Assembly (NCBI GenBank): GCA_018398585.1
Contig: JAGTTD010000001.1
Span: 31,943,438 to 32,007,437 of the forward strand
Origin: Simmondsia chinensis
Lineage: Eukaryota > Streptophyta > Magnoliopsida > Caryophyllales > Simmondsiaceae
Direction of reading: 5' to 3'
Length of the DNA stretch: 64,000 nucleotides
The first letter of the stretch is position 1, and the number at the start of each line of letters is the position of its first letter. The notes below the pieces were generated by a model, which did not search any database, had not been told where the DNA came from, and saw only the letters and a program-made list of their open reading frames with translations. Positions 31,290 through 41,636 of the stretch are shown piece after piece. The translations under genes and the position numbers were made by a program.

Positions 31290-32890
31290 GTTGATGGTTG
31301 CATAGGATGCATCATCCATTGCTATCTCCTTTGGATCTCATCTATCATCATCTTAACGGCTTCATCAGGTGGTTCTCGCAATGGTTGTTTGTCCTATCCT
31401 TGGGGTTCTTCTCTCTCCTAGATTATCATCTGGATTTCTCTTCGTTTGGAGCACTTGGTGGTACGACTTTCTTCTCTCTCACCTCCTCTTACTTCATTGT
31501 GATGCCATGATTGCTTTGGGGTGCAACTTGGTTAGATTTTGTCTCTCTCCTTGGACCCTTAATGGGCACTATCTTTCTCTTGAGTGTTGGCAGCCCAAAT
31601 TTGCTCCCTCACATGACCTACCTCGGATCTCTATTGGATCCAATTACATGGCTTCCTGGCCTCCTTATGGTTGGTGCAATCCTTGAGCTAGATCGCTAGT
31701 GGAGTTGGCCACCCTATTTTTATGGATCAGTCGACATCAGAGGGCACTATGGTCAGTTAAGCCCATGTTTGTGTTCAAATTAATGCTTGGACTGACCCTC
31801 CATAATGGTTGGCTTATCTCAGTGACTGTCAAATTTGAAGGTATGCTGAAGGTTTGTCTCAAATATCGGGTTTTTGGCCATTCATGTCACATCCCGAATA
31901 CTGTTGGGCCACATGATTTCTCCTCTAGGTTGCGCCTACATGCTTCAGCTGGGCCACATAATGCTTCTTCTTGGCCTACTCTTGGGCCATGCTATATTGC
32001 CTCCCCCCATCCTATGTGTGGGCCGCGAGGTTTTTCATATGGGCCATGCAGCTCTTGCCCTGCTAGACCACTTAACTCTAGAGGAAATGGGCCTGTTTTA
32101 GAGGGGATATCCTCTAGTAAACTTCCTATTACTAGCATTAGGGCAAATAGGCCTGTTTTAGAGGGAATTTATTCTAGTGAGCCACGTATTACTAGCACTA
32201 GAGGGATGGGAAAGTTTGGAGGGGCTTTCCTCTAGTGAACCACCTATTACTACCTCTAGAGTGGATGGACGCAATTTGAAGGGGCTTTCCTCTAGCGGGC
32301 CTCGAAGTATTGTACGTAGTAGAGGGCCTAACTCTGAGCCATGTGTGGAGATAAGGGAGGAAGGTTGGTGGTGATGAGGGTCTTAGGTTGTGTGTAACGG
32401 AAAAAGAGGCAGAGGTTATGGTTGGGTCATGTCTAAGAGAGGAGGGACTCATTTTTGTTTCATTTGGGTTGGCTGCTCCGCACCACCTTAGCACTAGGTC
32501 CCCCAAGCATCTCTTGGGTTGTTATTTGGTGACTAGGTCCACTGGTGGCTCGGGTTCTTTAGCCATGCCAAGCTCAGCATATTGTACCATGTTTTTAGCT
32601 TCTAGCTCTATTTCTCTTCCTCCGAGAAACTTTCCAAATTTTCTCATGTCCATCTTTTTGTTCTCTTTTGTTTCTCATGATCAGAGTGCTTCAGATGTCC
32701 CTCTTGAGGTGGAGGGTGCCCTGGAAGCCATTATCGGGATCACTACTTTGAACTGGAAGGCCAGTGTGCCGAGTTTCGATGTGTTGAACCGGTTCAAGAG
32801 TTTGCCAGATGCCTCCTCTTCACATGGTGTTGAGGCTCCTATGGTTGCCCCTTGTGTTGGGCATGCTACTCGTCCAGCTTCTTGATGTGG
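31290..32890 (+). pseudogene. LINE ORF1 (gag-like, zinc knuckle), broken
   Basis: Across frames, about 31690-31910 reads as the plant L1 ORF1 nucleic-acid-binding protein: VGHPIFMDQ, an HVCVQINAW block and GMLKVCLKYRVFGHSCHI, where the family has a Cys-x2-Cys-x-FGH knuckle. The knuckle cysteines are only partly kept. Upstream is a hydrophobic frame from about 31300; downstream is a serine/proline-rich tail containing four copies of a repeat of about 61 bp. ORF1 protein binds LINE RNA during retrotransposition. The frame at 32388-32885 may be the ORF1 C-terminus. Confidence 0.6.
32080..32310. repeat. Tandem repeat of about 61 bp, four copies
   Basis: CCTCTAGT-type blocks recur at about 32112, 32172, 32231 and 32293, with GAGGGGCTTTCCTCTAG in the last two. 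Period is 60-62 bp. Each unit holds TCCTCTAG/CTAGAGG-like inverted segments. It lies inside ORF1. Confidence 0.75.
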
Positions 32891-33480
32891 GGGTCGCATT
32901 GCTTCCTAGATGGTTTATCATGGTGGTTGGTTTAAGATGTGGGCTTTCTCGCTACTTTTGTTTACAGCCTTAATGAGCTTGGGCCTCGTCGAGCGTTATG
33001 GGATTACCTTTGAGGCGTTAACGCCAGTCTTTTGGGTGAGCCTGGATCCTTCTCCGGAATTTCAATGCCATCCTTAGTCCTTCCGATAGATGCGGAGGCC
33101 AGGAGAGTTGGACTGGTCATTTGGATGATTATAAGGATTGTGTTACCGAGGCTGAGCTTTCGACTATTTCTTCTTTAGAACTTCATTTAACATGGTCCAA
33201 TGACATTGAGGGTGACAGACTAACCCTCAAGCTGCTTGATTGGTGCCTTGTTAGTGTGGGTTGGCTTCAAGATTTCCCTATTGCCTCTGCTGAGATTTTT
33301 GCTCATCAAAATTTTTTCAGATCATAGTGCTATTGCTGTTAGAGGGCTTGGGGAATGTCGTGCCCAATGACTTCCTTTCAAGTTCTTTAATTTCTAGGCT
33401 ACCACGAGGACTTCCTTCCCACTATTTGGAGAGTCTAGGACTGTAGTATTGGGGGCACTCCGATGTCTCAACTCACTCAA
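32891..33480 (+). pseudogene. LINE ORF2 endonuclease domain, C-terminal part
   Basis: The translation across frames gives a FNAIL-type block after a gap, CVTEAELSTISSLELHLTWS (33121-33327), KLLDWCLVSVGWLQDF and a SDHSAIAV motif at about 33318-33345. These match the last half of the apurinic-type endonuclease of plant L1 elements, which nicks the target. The N-terminal catalytic part is missing or decayed, and the frame shifts several times. Confidence 0.7.
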
Positions 33481-34625
33481 AAGTTGAAGTTGCTGAAGAG
33501 TAAGTTGAAGGCCTTCAATACTCGTCATTTTAGCCATATTTCAACCAGAGTTGAGGTGGCTCAAGATGCGTGGGCCTTGGGCTAGAGAGCTTTAGATGAC
33601 GATCCTGAGTGTCTTGGTCTTTGATTAGAGGAGCGCCGATCAGTATTTACACTTATATCGGGATGAGGAAGCATTCTATCGTCAGAAGTCACGCATTCAG
33701 TGGTTTTCACTTGGAGATTTGAGTACTCGGTTCTTCCATCGGTCTATTTTCATAGGCAAGCCAAGAACCAAATTTCATTGATAGTTGGTCCAGATGGTGT
33801 GAGGACTTATGATGCACAGTTGATCTCTCATACTGGGTTGCTTTTTTCCCGGAGCTGTTGACTGAGCCTACTGGTCCGCTGACTAAGGATGTTTCAGGCC
33901 TCTTTGAGGTGTGCATCTCTAAGGATCAGGCTTACTCATTGATGTCCCTAATCTCTGCTATTGAGATTCACGATGCCCTCTTTTCTATTAATGATGATAG
34001 GGCCCCGAGGCCAGATAGTTACCCTTCCCTTTTTTTTAAGAGGGCTTTGGAGGTGCTGGGTGGTGACGTTATCAGGGAAGTGTAGTCGTTTCTCACTTTA
34101 AGGCACATGCTGAACGCTCTAAACACCACCAGGATCTATCTTGTGCCAAAAGTGAAGACTCCCTCCACTTTTGGTGACTTTCGCCCTATCTCTAATTGCA
34201 ATGTGATCGATTAGTATATCACTAAGATCCTTGCAAGCAGGCTAAAGGGTGTCCTTCCTGGACTTATTGATGATACTCAGACCGTCTTTGTCCCAGGTCG
34301 TCAAATATGAAATAGCATCTTATTGACATAGGAGCTGGTGCGTGGTTATCACCTTCAGATTTAGCCTCATTGTTCGCCTCATTGTGTGCTGAAGGTTGAT
34401 AAGTACAAAGCATTTGACATAGTCCATTGGGATTTCATCTTGGCCGGTATGAGAAGTATGGGGATTCTCGAGATCATTGCTAGTTGGGTCCGAGAGTGCG
34501 TTCCTATAGCCTACTTTTTCATCGCTATTAATGGCGAGCTTAAGGGTTTCTTCCACTTTGGTTGAGGTGTTTGTCATGGAGACCCCTCTCTCTCCTTAAA
34601 CTTGTGATCGAGTTGCTGAAATCAC
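33480..34625 (+). pseudogene. LINE ORF2 reverse transcriptase, N-terminal half
   Basis: It includes QWFSLGDLSTRFFH and NDDRAPRPDSYPSLFFKRAL, where the family has SAPGPDG. After a stop come LVPKVKTPSTFGDFRPISNC, ITKILASRLKGVLPGLIDD, VFVPGRQI, LKVDKYKAFDIVHWDFI and finally GVCHGDPS, the family's RQGDPLSP. These are RT blocks 1-4 of L1-type LINEs in order. The catalytic FADD box and everything after GDP are absent, because the unrelated insert starts there. Several stops are present. Confidence 0.88.
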
Positions 34626-35382
34626 ATAATCAAATATCAGCACTTAATCTTGATCTTCAATTGTTATTTTTGTGAATAGTTAGCTCAACTTGTATATGAT
34701 CGAGCTGAATTTACATTCAACAAAGTTACTGAGCTTAGATTCTTAGCATCATATCTTGCTGTAATGCTGAGCTATTGGCGAAAGTTGTTTCTTGTTCGTT
34801 ATTCTTGAGATTGCTAGTTGACATTGTTCTGGAATCACCTGAATTGTTGGCTTAAAATTAAGACAGTGATGGAATGTGATGCAAGTATTGGTTTGATTCT
34901 GAGAAATCTAGAATTGTTTGAGCAAACTTCACAGAAGGTACTACAGATTCTTTATAATATGTGGAACACATCGGATAAGATGCAACAGTAGGCTGAGCAA
35001 AAGAGTGTGATGCAGCAAGAGGTTAAGCAAAGCAGTTTTTTGTCACCAAATATGGTAGCAATGAATTTAAGCCTATGATTGAAGTAAGGAATAAGAGAAC
35101 ACTAAGATGGAAGCAATTTACTCAACAAAATCTTGTGCTCAAGTTGCATCTGAGCAATAAGAATGTGTTGCTAGCAAAGGCTTTAAGAGAAGATCGAAAG
35201 TGAGGCATCTCAAGGAAGTGTTTGAGCCTCTAAGAATACAAGATCGACATCATAAGTTAAAGGAGAATGACACTTTTTGAGCTTGTGAATTAAATCTATA
35301 GCCTAAGGGAGTTGATCAAAAGCAAATAAATGTGCCAGTAGTGAAATGGACTTCTGCTCAGCAGACAGATTTGTAAGAAAAT

Positions 35383-37455
35383 GTGACCGATTTTGAAGGA
35401 CAAATCAAGAACAATGAAGTGATTACTAAAGTAATAAATCAAGCACAACTAAGGCCTCTTGATCCAGGAAACGAAGGGCTAAGTTTTATAATAGGAATCA
35501 ATAATCACTCGCAGCAAAGATTTAAGCAAAATGTAGCTGCAAGTGCCGGAGTAAGCTTGAATCAGGAAATTGCAGCAATGAGAAAGGTTAATGATGTTGC
35601 ATTTCAATTTGAGCTGGATGAGATGATGCAAACCCAAGTTTCTGAATCATATTCGAAGGATGTAGAAATAACTTCAGTATAACAGTATGCTAACATCAAA
35701 AAAAGTAATGTGAATTTACATATTCCTAGTTCAGTAGCATCTGAGGAGCTCAGGGTTGCAAGCTTCGCCACATCTCAAGTTAGAGTTGGAGCCTCTCAAT
35801 CTGTTGAACAGGATGTAACTAAATATTGTAGCAGAAAAGTTGCAAGTAAACATTGAAGTTCTTATCATCGGCAAGTTGCGATTTAAGTTCTCATTGCAGC
35901 AAGGTTTTGAGATCAAGTTGGCCATTTGTCTTAGTCACAGGAAGTGCTTTTCAAGTAAGAAATTAAGAGCATTGATCAAGCCAATCTTGGTTTACAAGGG
36001 AAGACCTCCAGAATTTCTGCCTCTCAAGTCTAATAAAGAGGTTCTTGACAAGTTTTGCATGCTCATGAACATGAAATTGAGGAAGCCTAAGAGGGAGATG
36101 TGGTTAATAGATAGCCTTAAGGCTTGTTCATGGATCAAAAGGACAATCAAGTTGGCAAAGAAGAGGTGGAATCCGATAAGCAAGAGTACAAATTCATCAA
36201 GAACTTCGGGTGTTTCCACAGTAGTCCACGCAAGTACAACCAAGTCACTTCCAATTACTCATTTATGTAAACGGCCGATTCATTTCAGCTGGAAAAATGG
36301 CAAAATCTGATCAAAGTGTAGGATCTATTGAGTGGAGCTGATATGTATTCATCTAAGAATACTAACAATAGGCCTCCTGATCTAAGGGACATGAAGCAAA
36401 ATGTTGAGCTCAGTAGCGAAAAATCCAACAGCAAGGTTATGTTGATAGACTAAGTGGTTGAACAACTTTACTCTTTGCGCCAAGGGAGGGGAAGAATTGA
36501 GCTCAAAATTAGCTCCAAAATGAGAAGCAAGGAGGGGAAAGCTCAATGGATGGCATATAAGAGCAACCAAGGAAAGTTTTTTGGAGGCAAATGCAAATCT
36601 AAGCTGACTGTGATGTGCTTGGAGACTGAAATTGTAGGAAATCTTAGATAGGAGTTGGAAGCCTATGTTTGTCAAATCAGAAGCATGGGACAACCTCCAA
36701 GGGTTCAAGCAAACATGAGACTTCATGAATTCTTTTGGCTTATACTCCAATAGCATGAATTTGAGTTGGATTGATCACCTCGATTGTAAGAATCAAAGAG
36801 TTTCTGTTGAGATGCAAAATATGAAGACAGGGGCATTTCCTACTGATGAGTTTGGGCAAGTCGTTAAAGAAGTTTTGAGCAGTTTAGCAATTGTCCTAGC
36901 TGAGTACTGTAATCAATGTTTGTGTTTGGTTGTAAAGGGAAGATGTTTAGAGGACTTGGAACTCAAACTCACTTGAATCAATTTCGTTGCAGTGATTCAT
37001 TGAAATGCAGGAAGCAACAGCAGGTTTAGACATGAATTGAAGGTCATGAGAAGGATCTAGAATTCATGTGTTGCAGGCGGAAAGCATATCATTGGGCCTT
37101 TGTGAAAGCTCAAAACATGAATGAATTCCATTGGAGTCTAGCTATGGCACTTAACAATTTGTCTTGGTTGGATAAAGTTCACATATTTCGAGCCAAAAGT
37201 CCAATTGTTACAGAGTATATGCTGATTTGGTGCTCAAGAAAGCATTCTATTTATTTTGTTTCATCTGAAGTTATTTGGCTTTTTGACAGTGAGTGGTTTG
37301 AAGGTGATGTTTGCTTATTGTTTGCAACTAGAGCTAGTAAACAAAGCCAAAGATTGATGCAGGAGATAGCATTGATAGCTCAGGAAAAGTATGCTAAGAA
37401 AAGTAAGGAAATTGTTGATGGAAGTGGACTAAAGGCTATGTTCAAGAAGTTATGA
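35383..37455 (+). pseudogene. Unrecognised coding-like frames in the insert
   Basis: Four plus-strand frames in sequence, with short gaps or shifts between them, could be pieces of one or two former proteins. Segments include ILVYKGRPPEFLPLKSNKEV and KLRKPKREMWLIDSLKAC (35840-36310) and HWSLAMALNNLSWLDK (37066-37455). I cannot place them in a family. Codon use does not look random, since the frames are lysine/serine/leucine-rich and free of long homopolymers. No function is proposed. Confidence 0.35.
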
Positions 37456-37959
37456 ATTGTGGTTCCGAAGTTGCAGCAGTATGGTCGGCGGGTTGGATAA
37501 TAACTGCAAGTTCGGGTGATATGGATCACTTCGTCTAGTCTTCAGGTCTCATTTAGGCTATCAGTCTTGATGCTACTAAGATTAACAAGGGAAATGCAAC
37601 TTCTCTTAGCGGGAAAGATAAAAAGAGGAAGATGGAGAATGAATTTAGTGAAGTTTTGGTAAAGCACATGAAATTAGATTGCAGTAGAGAGGGGATAGTT
37701 CTGATGCATGAGCTAAAGATTCGGAAAGACAGATGGTCTTCAAGTAGTTTCTTTGGTGAACTTCTCAAAGAAGGTAGAAGGAAGCAGCAAGCTACTTGAT
37801 TCAATAAGAGTTTCAAAAAAAAAAAAAAAAACACAACAAGTCAGAGTTTAACAACAATAATTGGTCTTGAAGTTGAAAACTCAGCGGCAATAAGAGTTCT
37901 ACATGCTACATTGCTCTACTTGGATTCTTAGGACAAGAATTTTTCAAGGGGGGAGTATT

Positions 37960-38400
37960 ACCATAATTCTACAAATTAGGGGCTTATGGATTAAGTACTA
38001 ATAAGTCCTTGAGTTGGAATAAGTCCTTAAGTTATAATAATCTAGGATAATTAGTATCTTCTCTAGCTATTGTTAGCCTTTTCTAGTTAATATGTACGGT
38101 GGTTGTTAGTAAGAGGGGTCAAGGCTAGTCAAGATTGGCGGCTAGGCCCTAAGTCGGTCAGCTTTAGGTGTCTATGTGCAATGTATCTAGTTAATCGCCA
38201 ATAGTTTGAGTATTGTATAAGTATTAGGTGATTCTCTTGTAATCACTAATTTTGATGAATGATAATTGATTCCATTCTTCTCTCAATCCTAATTCTTTCT
38301 ACTTCTCATCTTGAATCTCGAATTCTCTGCTCATCTCTACTCTAATTCTACATCTATCCTAGGTTATGATTCAAGATTGTTCTTGAATCATAATAGCTCG
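37960..38400 (+). repeat. Probable 3' LTR of the insert
   Basis: It follows a purine tract. It contains a TATA-like ATTGTATAAGTATT at about 38212 and, further on, TTGTAATCAC and TGATGAATGATAATTG, then a pyrimidine-rich stretch typical of R-U5. It begins TATTACC rather than TG, and no second copy exists in the window, so both boundaries are uncertain. Confidence 0.45.
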
Positions 38401-38454
38401 CTTCTTGGAAGCAGCTGTGGACTCGAGACAGGCTTCTGTAAATTGGAGCACAGG

Positions 38455-38834
38455 GGGTTCAGAGTGTTTATGTTCTTTACGGTCTTGCAAATGAGACTCG
38501 TGAGCATCTTTTCTTCGATTGTTCTTTTTTAGCCTCTTCCTTGAGTCACATCACTCCGCGTACATCTGTATCCTGGCCCGCTCTTCCTTGGGGCGACCTC
38601 AATCCTTGGGCTGCTCGGCACCTCAGGGGTCGAGAGATTGGCACCATTATAGCTGGACTCTGCCTCTCAGCGACCGTTTATGTTCTTTGGTATGAATGCA
38701 AGCTTCGGGTTCAGCATTCTCATTCCAGAGTAGTTGAGGACATGAGGGAGGAGATTACGGGTTTGGTCAGGAGCTGCTTGGTTGCCGCTTCTTTGTTGAG
38801 AGGAGCTCATTGCCACGCCTCCTTGCTTAGGTAA
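38455..38834 (+). pseudogene. LINE ORF2 C-terminal zinc-binding domain
   Basis: The frame reads LANETREHLFFDCSFLASSL and ends with a helical stretch to a stop at 38832-38834. E-x2-x-HLFF-x-C is the signature of the zf-RVT domain found at the end of plant L1 ORF2, after the reverse transcriptase. It proves the LINE resumes here after the insert and that the stretch from GDP to this domain was lost. The domain looks intact apart from possible upstream cysteine changes. Confidence 0.85.
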
Positions 38835-39012
38835 TGGAGCCTTGAGATCTAATTCTTCTTTGTTTCTGTTAGCTTTTGCTTTGGTTGTCTTTGTTTAGAC
38901 TATGTTTGACATTGTTTCTTCATTGTAGGCTTTGGCCGTGTCCCAGGGTTTTCCCCTTGCAGCTGTAATTCCTTTCTTTCATCTATATATTTCCCTGACT
39001 TACCTAAAAAAA
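38835..39012 (+). other. LINE 3' untranslated region and A-tail
   Basis: It is T-rich untranslated sequence ending CTTACCTAAAAAAAA at the target duplication. It is unlike the tail of the retro-insert at 2863-3347, so the two come from different families. Confidence 0.85.
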
Positions 39013-39027
39013 AAGTCATATCAATCC

Positions 39028-41069
39028 TAATATTTGAGGACGTACTCATTTGACCACTCAAGAGCTGATGTCATATTTGACTAGTTTGAGGCAAATAATG
39101 AACTCAAGATTAGGGGAAAACACTGGAAACCTAACCCCAAATCAACAAAGGGAAATATATACTATAAATGGCATGATTCGTTGACTCATTTAACGAAGAA
39201 CTGCTTGATCTTTAAAAATGTGGTCCAAGATGCCATTGAGGCAAGAGAACTAATCTTCACTAGAGAAGGAAAAATGGGGGTAAATAAAGACCCCTCCGCT
39301 AGTCCTATCCAAGTCAATATAATTAAGGCAGTAAAACCCCATAGCATCCATGATATCCAAACTAATGGAAAATCTCTACGAAGGATAAGTGAAGACAAAG
39401 AGAGTCTAGTTGTAGCCAACGATTTATTTGACAGGCCGGTGGAGAGAAGGGCACTTCGGTTTCCCAGGACCTCAATAGAATTAACAAGTGACTATTGCAA
39501 GTGACACATCGCTGCTAAACATTCGACACGCAACTGTGCTATCTTCAGCAGATTCTTGAAAAAGCAACTAGAGGAAGGATCTATCCTCCTTTCTAAAGAA
39601 GAAGAGTTAGCCATGGGAACATCCACTGAGGACCATTGGAAAACTATCTTTGCTACTAAGATGTAGGTGTACAGGAAGTTCATTCGCCTCACTTGTGACC
39701 TTTATGGAGGCTGTGGTCACAAGTTGGTGTTTGAGATGAAGAAGCTGAGCCTTTATGCAAGGAAAAAGCTAGCTCCCTCTAATAAGGCATCACTGATTCA
39801 ACATTCTTGAGGTCTCGCTTTAAAGACCCAGATCATCATGAGGACTGGGCACCCAAAGAGATACCCAAAATACCACCTGCTTGACATGGACATCAGTAAA
39901 TGACCACGACAGTCAGAACACCAACCTTGTGAGGCCCATTTTGGTAACCTTTGAGAAGGTATCACCTCGAGCAAGAGGATGCAGGTCCCTTTAGCCTTAC
40001 TTGAACTTGGAAGAGGGGGCAGCAACGAAAGAAAGCAACACAACAAAGAGGTCTACTTGATACTTGCTTGACTAGGCTCTTTGAAGAAGAGGACATAGTC
40101 CGCAAGCACAGGCAAACTGAGCCTACGGATCTCGGGGATCAAGTAACTGAGTCTAGACCTTTTACCATCGCTGGTAAAGGTAAGCCTCGTAAGAGGTTTG
40201 AGAGATGTACTAGTTTCTCATCCTCCAAAGCAAAAAGTATTTGCAAGGAATTAGTTTGCTCGAAAGTCATCTGATGATGAGGAGGATTATAGTCCCCTCA
40301 GCATCAATTTAGTGGAGCCTCTGGATTGTGTTAAGCCAACATGATCTGATATAGAGAATGCTTTTCACGAGGAAGATTTCCCCCAACCTACAGAGGACTC
40401 TCAGACTCCAGGGGTTGATCCAAAGGACAAACCTTTAGACTAGGGCATGCTAACTGATGGAAGTCCCCAAAGGTAAGATTAGGATGTGTCAACAGATAGC
40501 AGTCCTAAGAAGGAAACAAACCAAGGGGTCCAAATATAATTTGGAATGCTCCTTGAGAAGGTTGATGTTAGAATTGCCTTGCTCCTTTCCTTAGAGTTTA
40601 TGGAAACTAATACTCAAGTAGGCCTCGAGAGAGATGTGATAGCATCAGATGAGGATCCTTAGGTGGAACTTGTAGCTGAAGTGGTAGCCTCCAAAAGCAA
40701 CCCTGAGCCTTTGTCTTTTACAGCTAAAACTCCGACATCGAAGTTAACTGATGATACACATAACATAATGAAAATGATGTTTAATTGGCCTAATACTACT
40801 AGTAAACACATCAAGCCTCTAAACATCCAGGCCAAATTTGATGGTATCCTGGTTAATAGGGTCTTGGTGGACAATGGCGTCGCCATCATCGTTTTACTTT
40901 CATTTATGTTGGGGGTCATTGGTAAATCTCGAGATGACTTAATTAATTCAGATGTTTCAATCTATGGTTTTTATGAAGCCACCACTAAATCTGAAGGGGT
41001 TATTCTGATTGAGTTAACTATTGGCAATTTCAGCAAACCAATAACCTTTTTTTATAGTGGTACTAGCTC
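39028..41069 (+). pseudogene. Tat-type gag 3' part and protease, copy A
   Basis: After the LINE, gag resumes with KWHDSLTHLTKNC (39181 frame, a Tat zinc-knuckle-like CxxH...C block) and a linker, then a long acidic region. The frame at 40663-41103 holds the aspartic protease: NIQAKFDGILVNRVLVDNG, where the family has D-[NST]-G, then MLGVIGKSRDDL and LTIGNFSKPITFF. Protease cuts the polyprotein. Coding ends at about 41069 where copy B's LTR starts, so the last codons of that frame (IYTLILRELG) are LTR sequence. Confidence 0.8.
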
Positions 41070-41636
41070 CATTTACACCCTAATTTTGAGGGAGTTGGGA
41101 TGATGCCGTTTTGAATAAAGAGCCACATGGTTAGCACGTGAGGGTCTTCTGGAGGTAGGTCAGGCCTTTAAGTACTAAAATAATGGCGTCTTGAGCCCAT
41201 CATCCCGAGAAGGTAATTACCCTTAAAAAGGGGATTAGCCACTCGAGGCTCAAGATGGTTGAAGAGTGAATTGAACTTGAGCTTAAGGGGCTCTATGGAA
41301 GGCTGTAAGATAGGTGGCTCCTAGGCTCGAGGCAGTTATTTGGAGAGCAATTTAGTTACATGGGAATCAAGCTTAATCCAAGAGGATGTTAGGCTTCCAG
41401 TTAGGGCTTCTGGAACTAACTTCTGCTAAGAATTAGGATGTCGGCATCAAACGTTTCCCTCCAATACTGAATTCAGAGCATGTTCAATAAAGATTTGAAC
41501 GCGTAGAAGAAAGCTTAGTGGCCAGACATGGGTGGAGTTGCCGGGAAAGAAGGAGCAGCAATTATTTTTTGTTTTCTATATATAAATGACTCTGCGTCAG
41601 TCCAAAGTAGTACATACACTCATTACAAACCCTTGT
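41070..41636 (+). repeat. Partial LTR of Tat-type copy B
   Basis: It begins CATTTACACCCTAATTTTG, matching TGTTTACACCTTAATTT at 27627 but with the terminal TG read as CA. Homology to copy A runs to about 28160. TATATATAAATG at 41577-41587 is the TATA region. It then jumps straight into gag, so the LTR 3' end, primer site and gag start are deleted. Confidence 0.85.

Larger units (their letters stand above)
34626..38450 (+). mobile_element. Unrecognised insert in the LINE, probable LTR-element derivative
   Basis: This 3.8-kb block has no LINE homology. Near its right end CAAGGGGGGAGTATTACC (about 37948-37965) looks like the polypurine tract at the end of a chromovirus, and the 440 bases after it have an LTR-like layout. 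Its interior has moderately long plus-strand frames (35383-35682, 35840-36310, 36725-36976, 37066-37455) rich in lysine and serine. None shows gag, protease, RT or integrase motifs that I recognise. No matching 5' LTR is visible, so it may be a truncated or non-coding (LARD-like) derivative, possibly carrying captured sequence. Confidence 0.45.
31164..39012 (+). mobile_element. L1-type LINE, itself interrupted
   Basis: A perfect 15-bp target duplication AAGTCATATCAATCC (31149-31163 and 39013-39027) brackets an element ending in an A9 tail. It encodes an ORF1-like gag with a zinc-knuckle region, then an ORF2 with endonuclease, reverse transcriptase and a C-terminal zinc-binding domain. The RT is cut after its GDP motif by an unrelated insert (about 34625-38450), and the missing RT part is not found. 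Copy B of the host Tat element has the corresponding uninterrupted sequence at about 42310-42345. Confidence 0.92.
27627..41069 (+). mobile_element. Ty3/gypsy retrotransposon, Tat-type copy A, with nested LINE
   Basis: It consists of an LTR (27627 to about 28994), a decayed primer site, Tat-type gag and the start of the protease. The LINE at 31164-39012 interrupts gag. The element stops inside the protease domain, where the LTR of copy B begins; RT, integrase and its own 3' LTR are missing. The sequence is collinear with copy B throughout gag and protease, which is how the interruptions can be placed exactly. Confidence 0.8.

Noticed and set aside
31369..31699. Hydrophobic frames at 31298-31699 as membrane proteins
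   Set aside because: They overlap each other in several frames inside LINE ORF1 sequence and have no family resemblance.
41062..41103. Continuation of Tat protease (IYTLILRELG) as coding
   Set aside because: The bases align with the start of the Tat LTR at 27627; the protein resemblance is coincidental.
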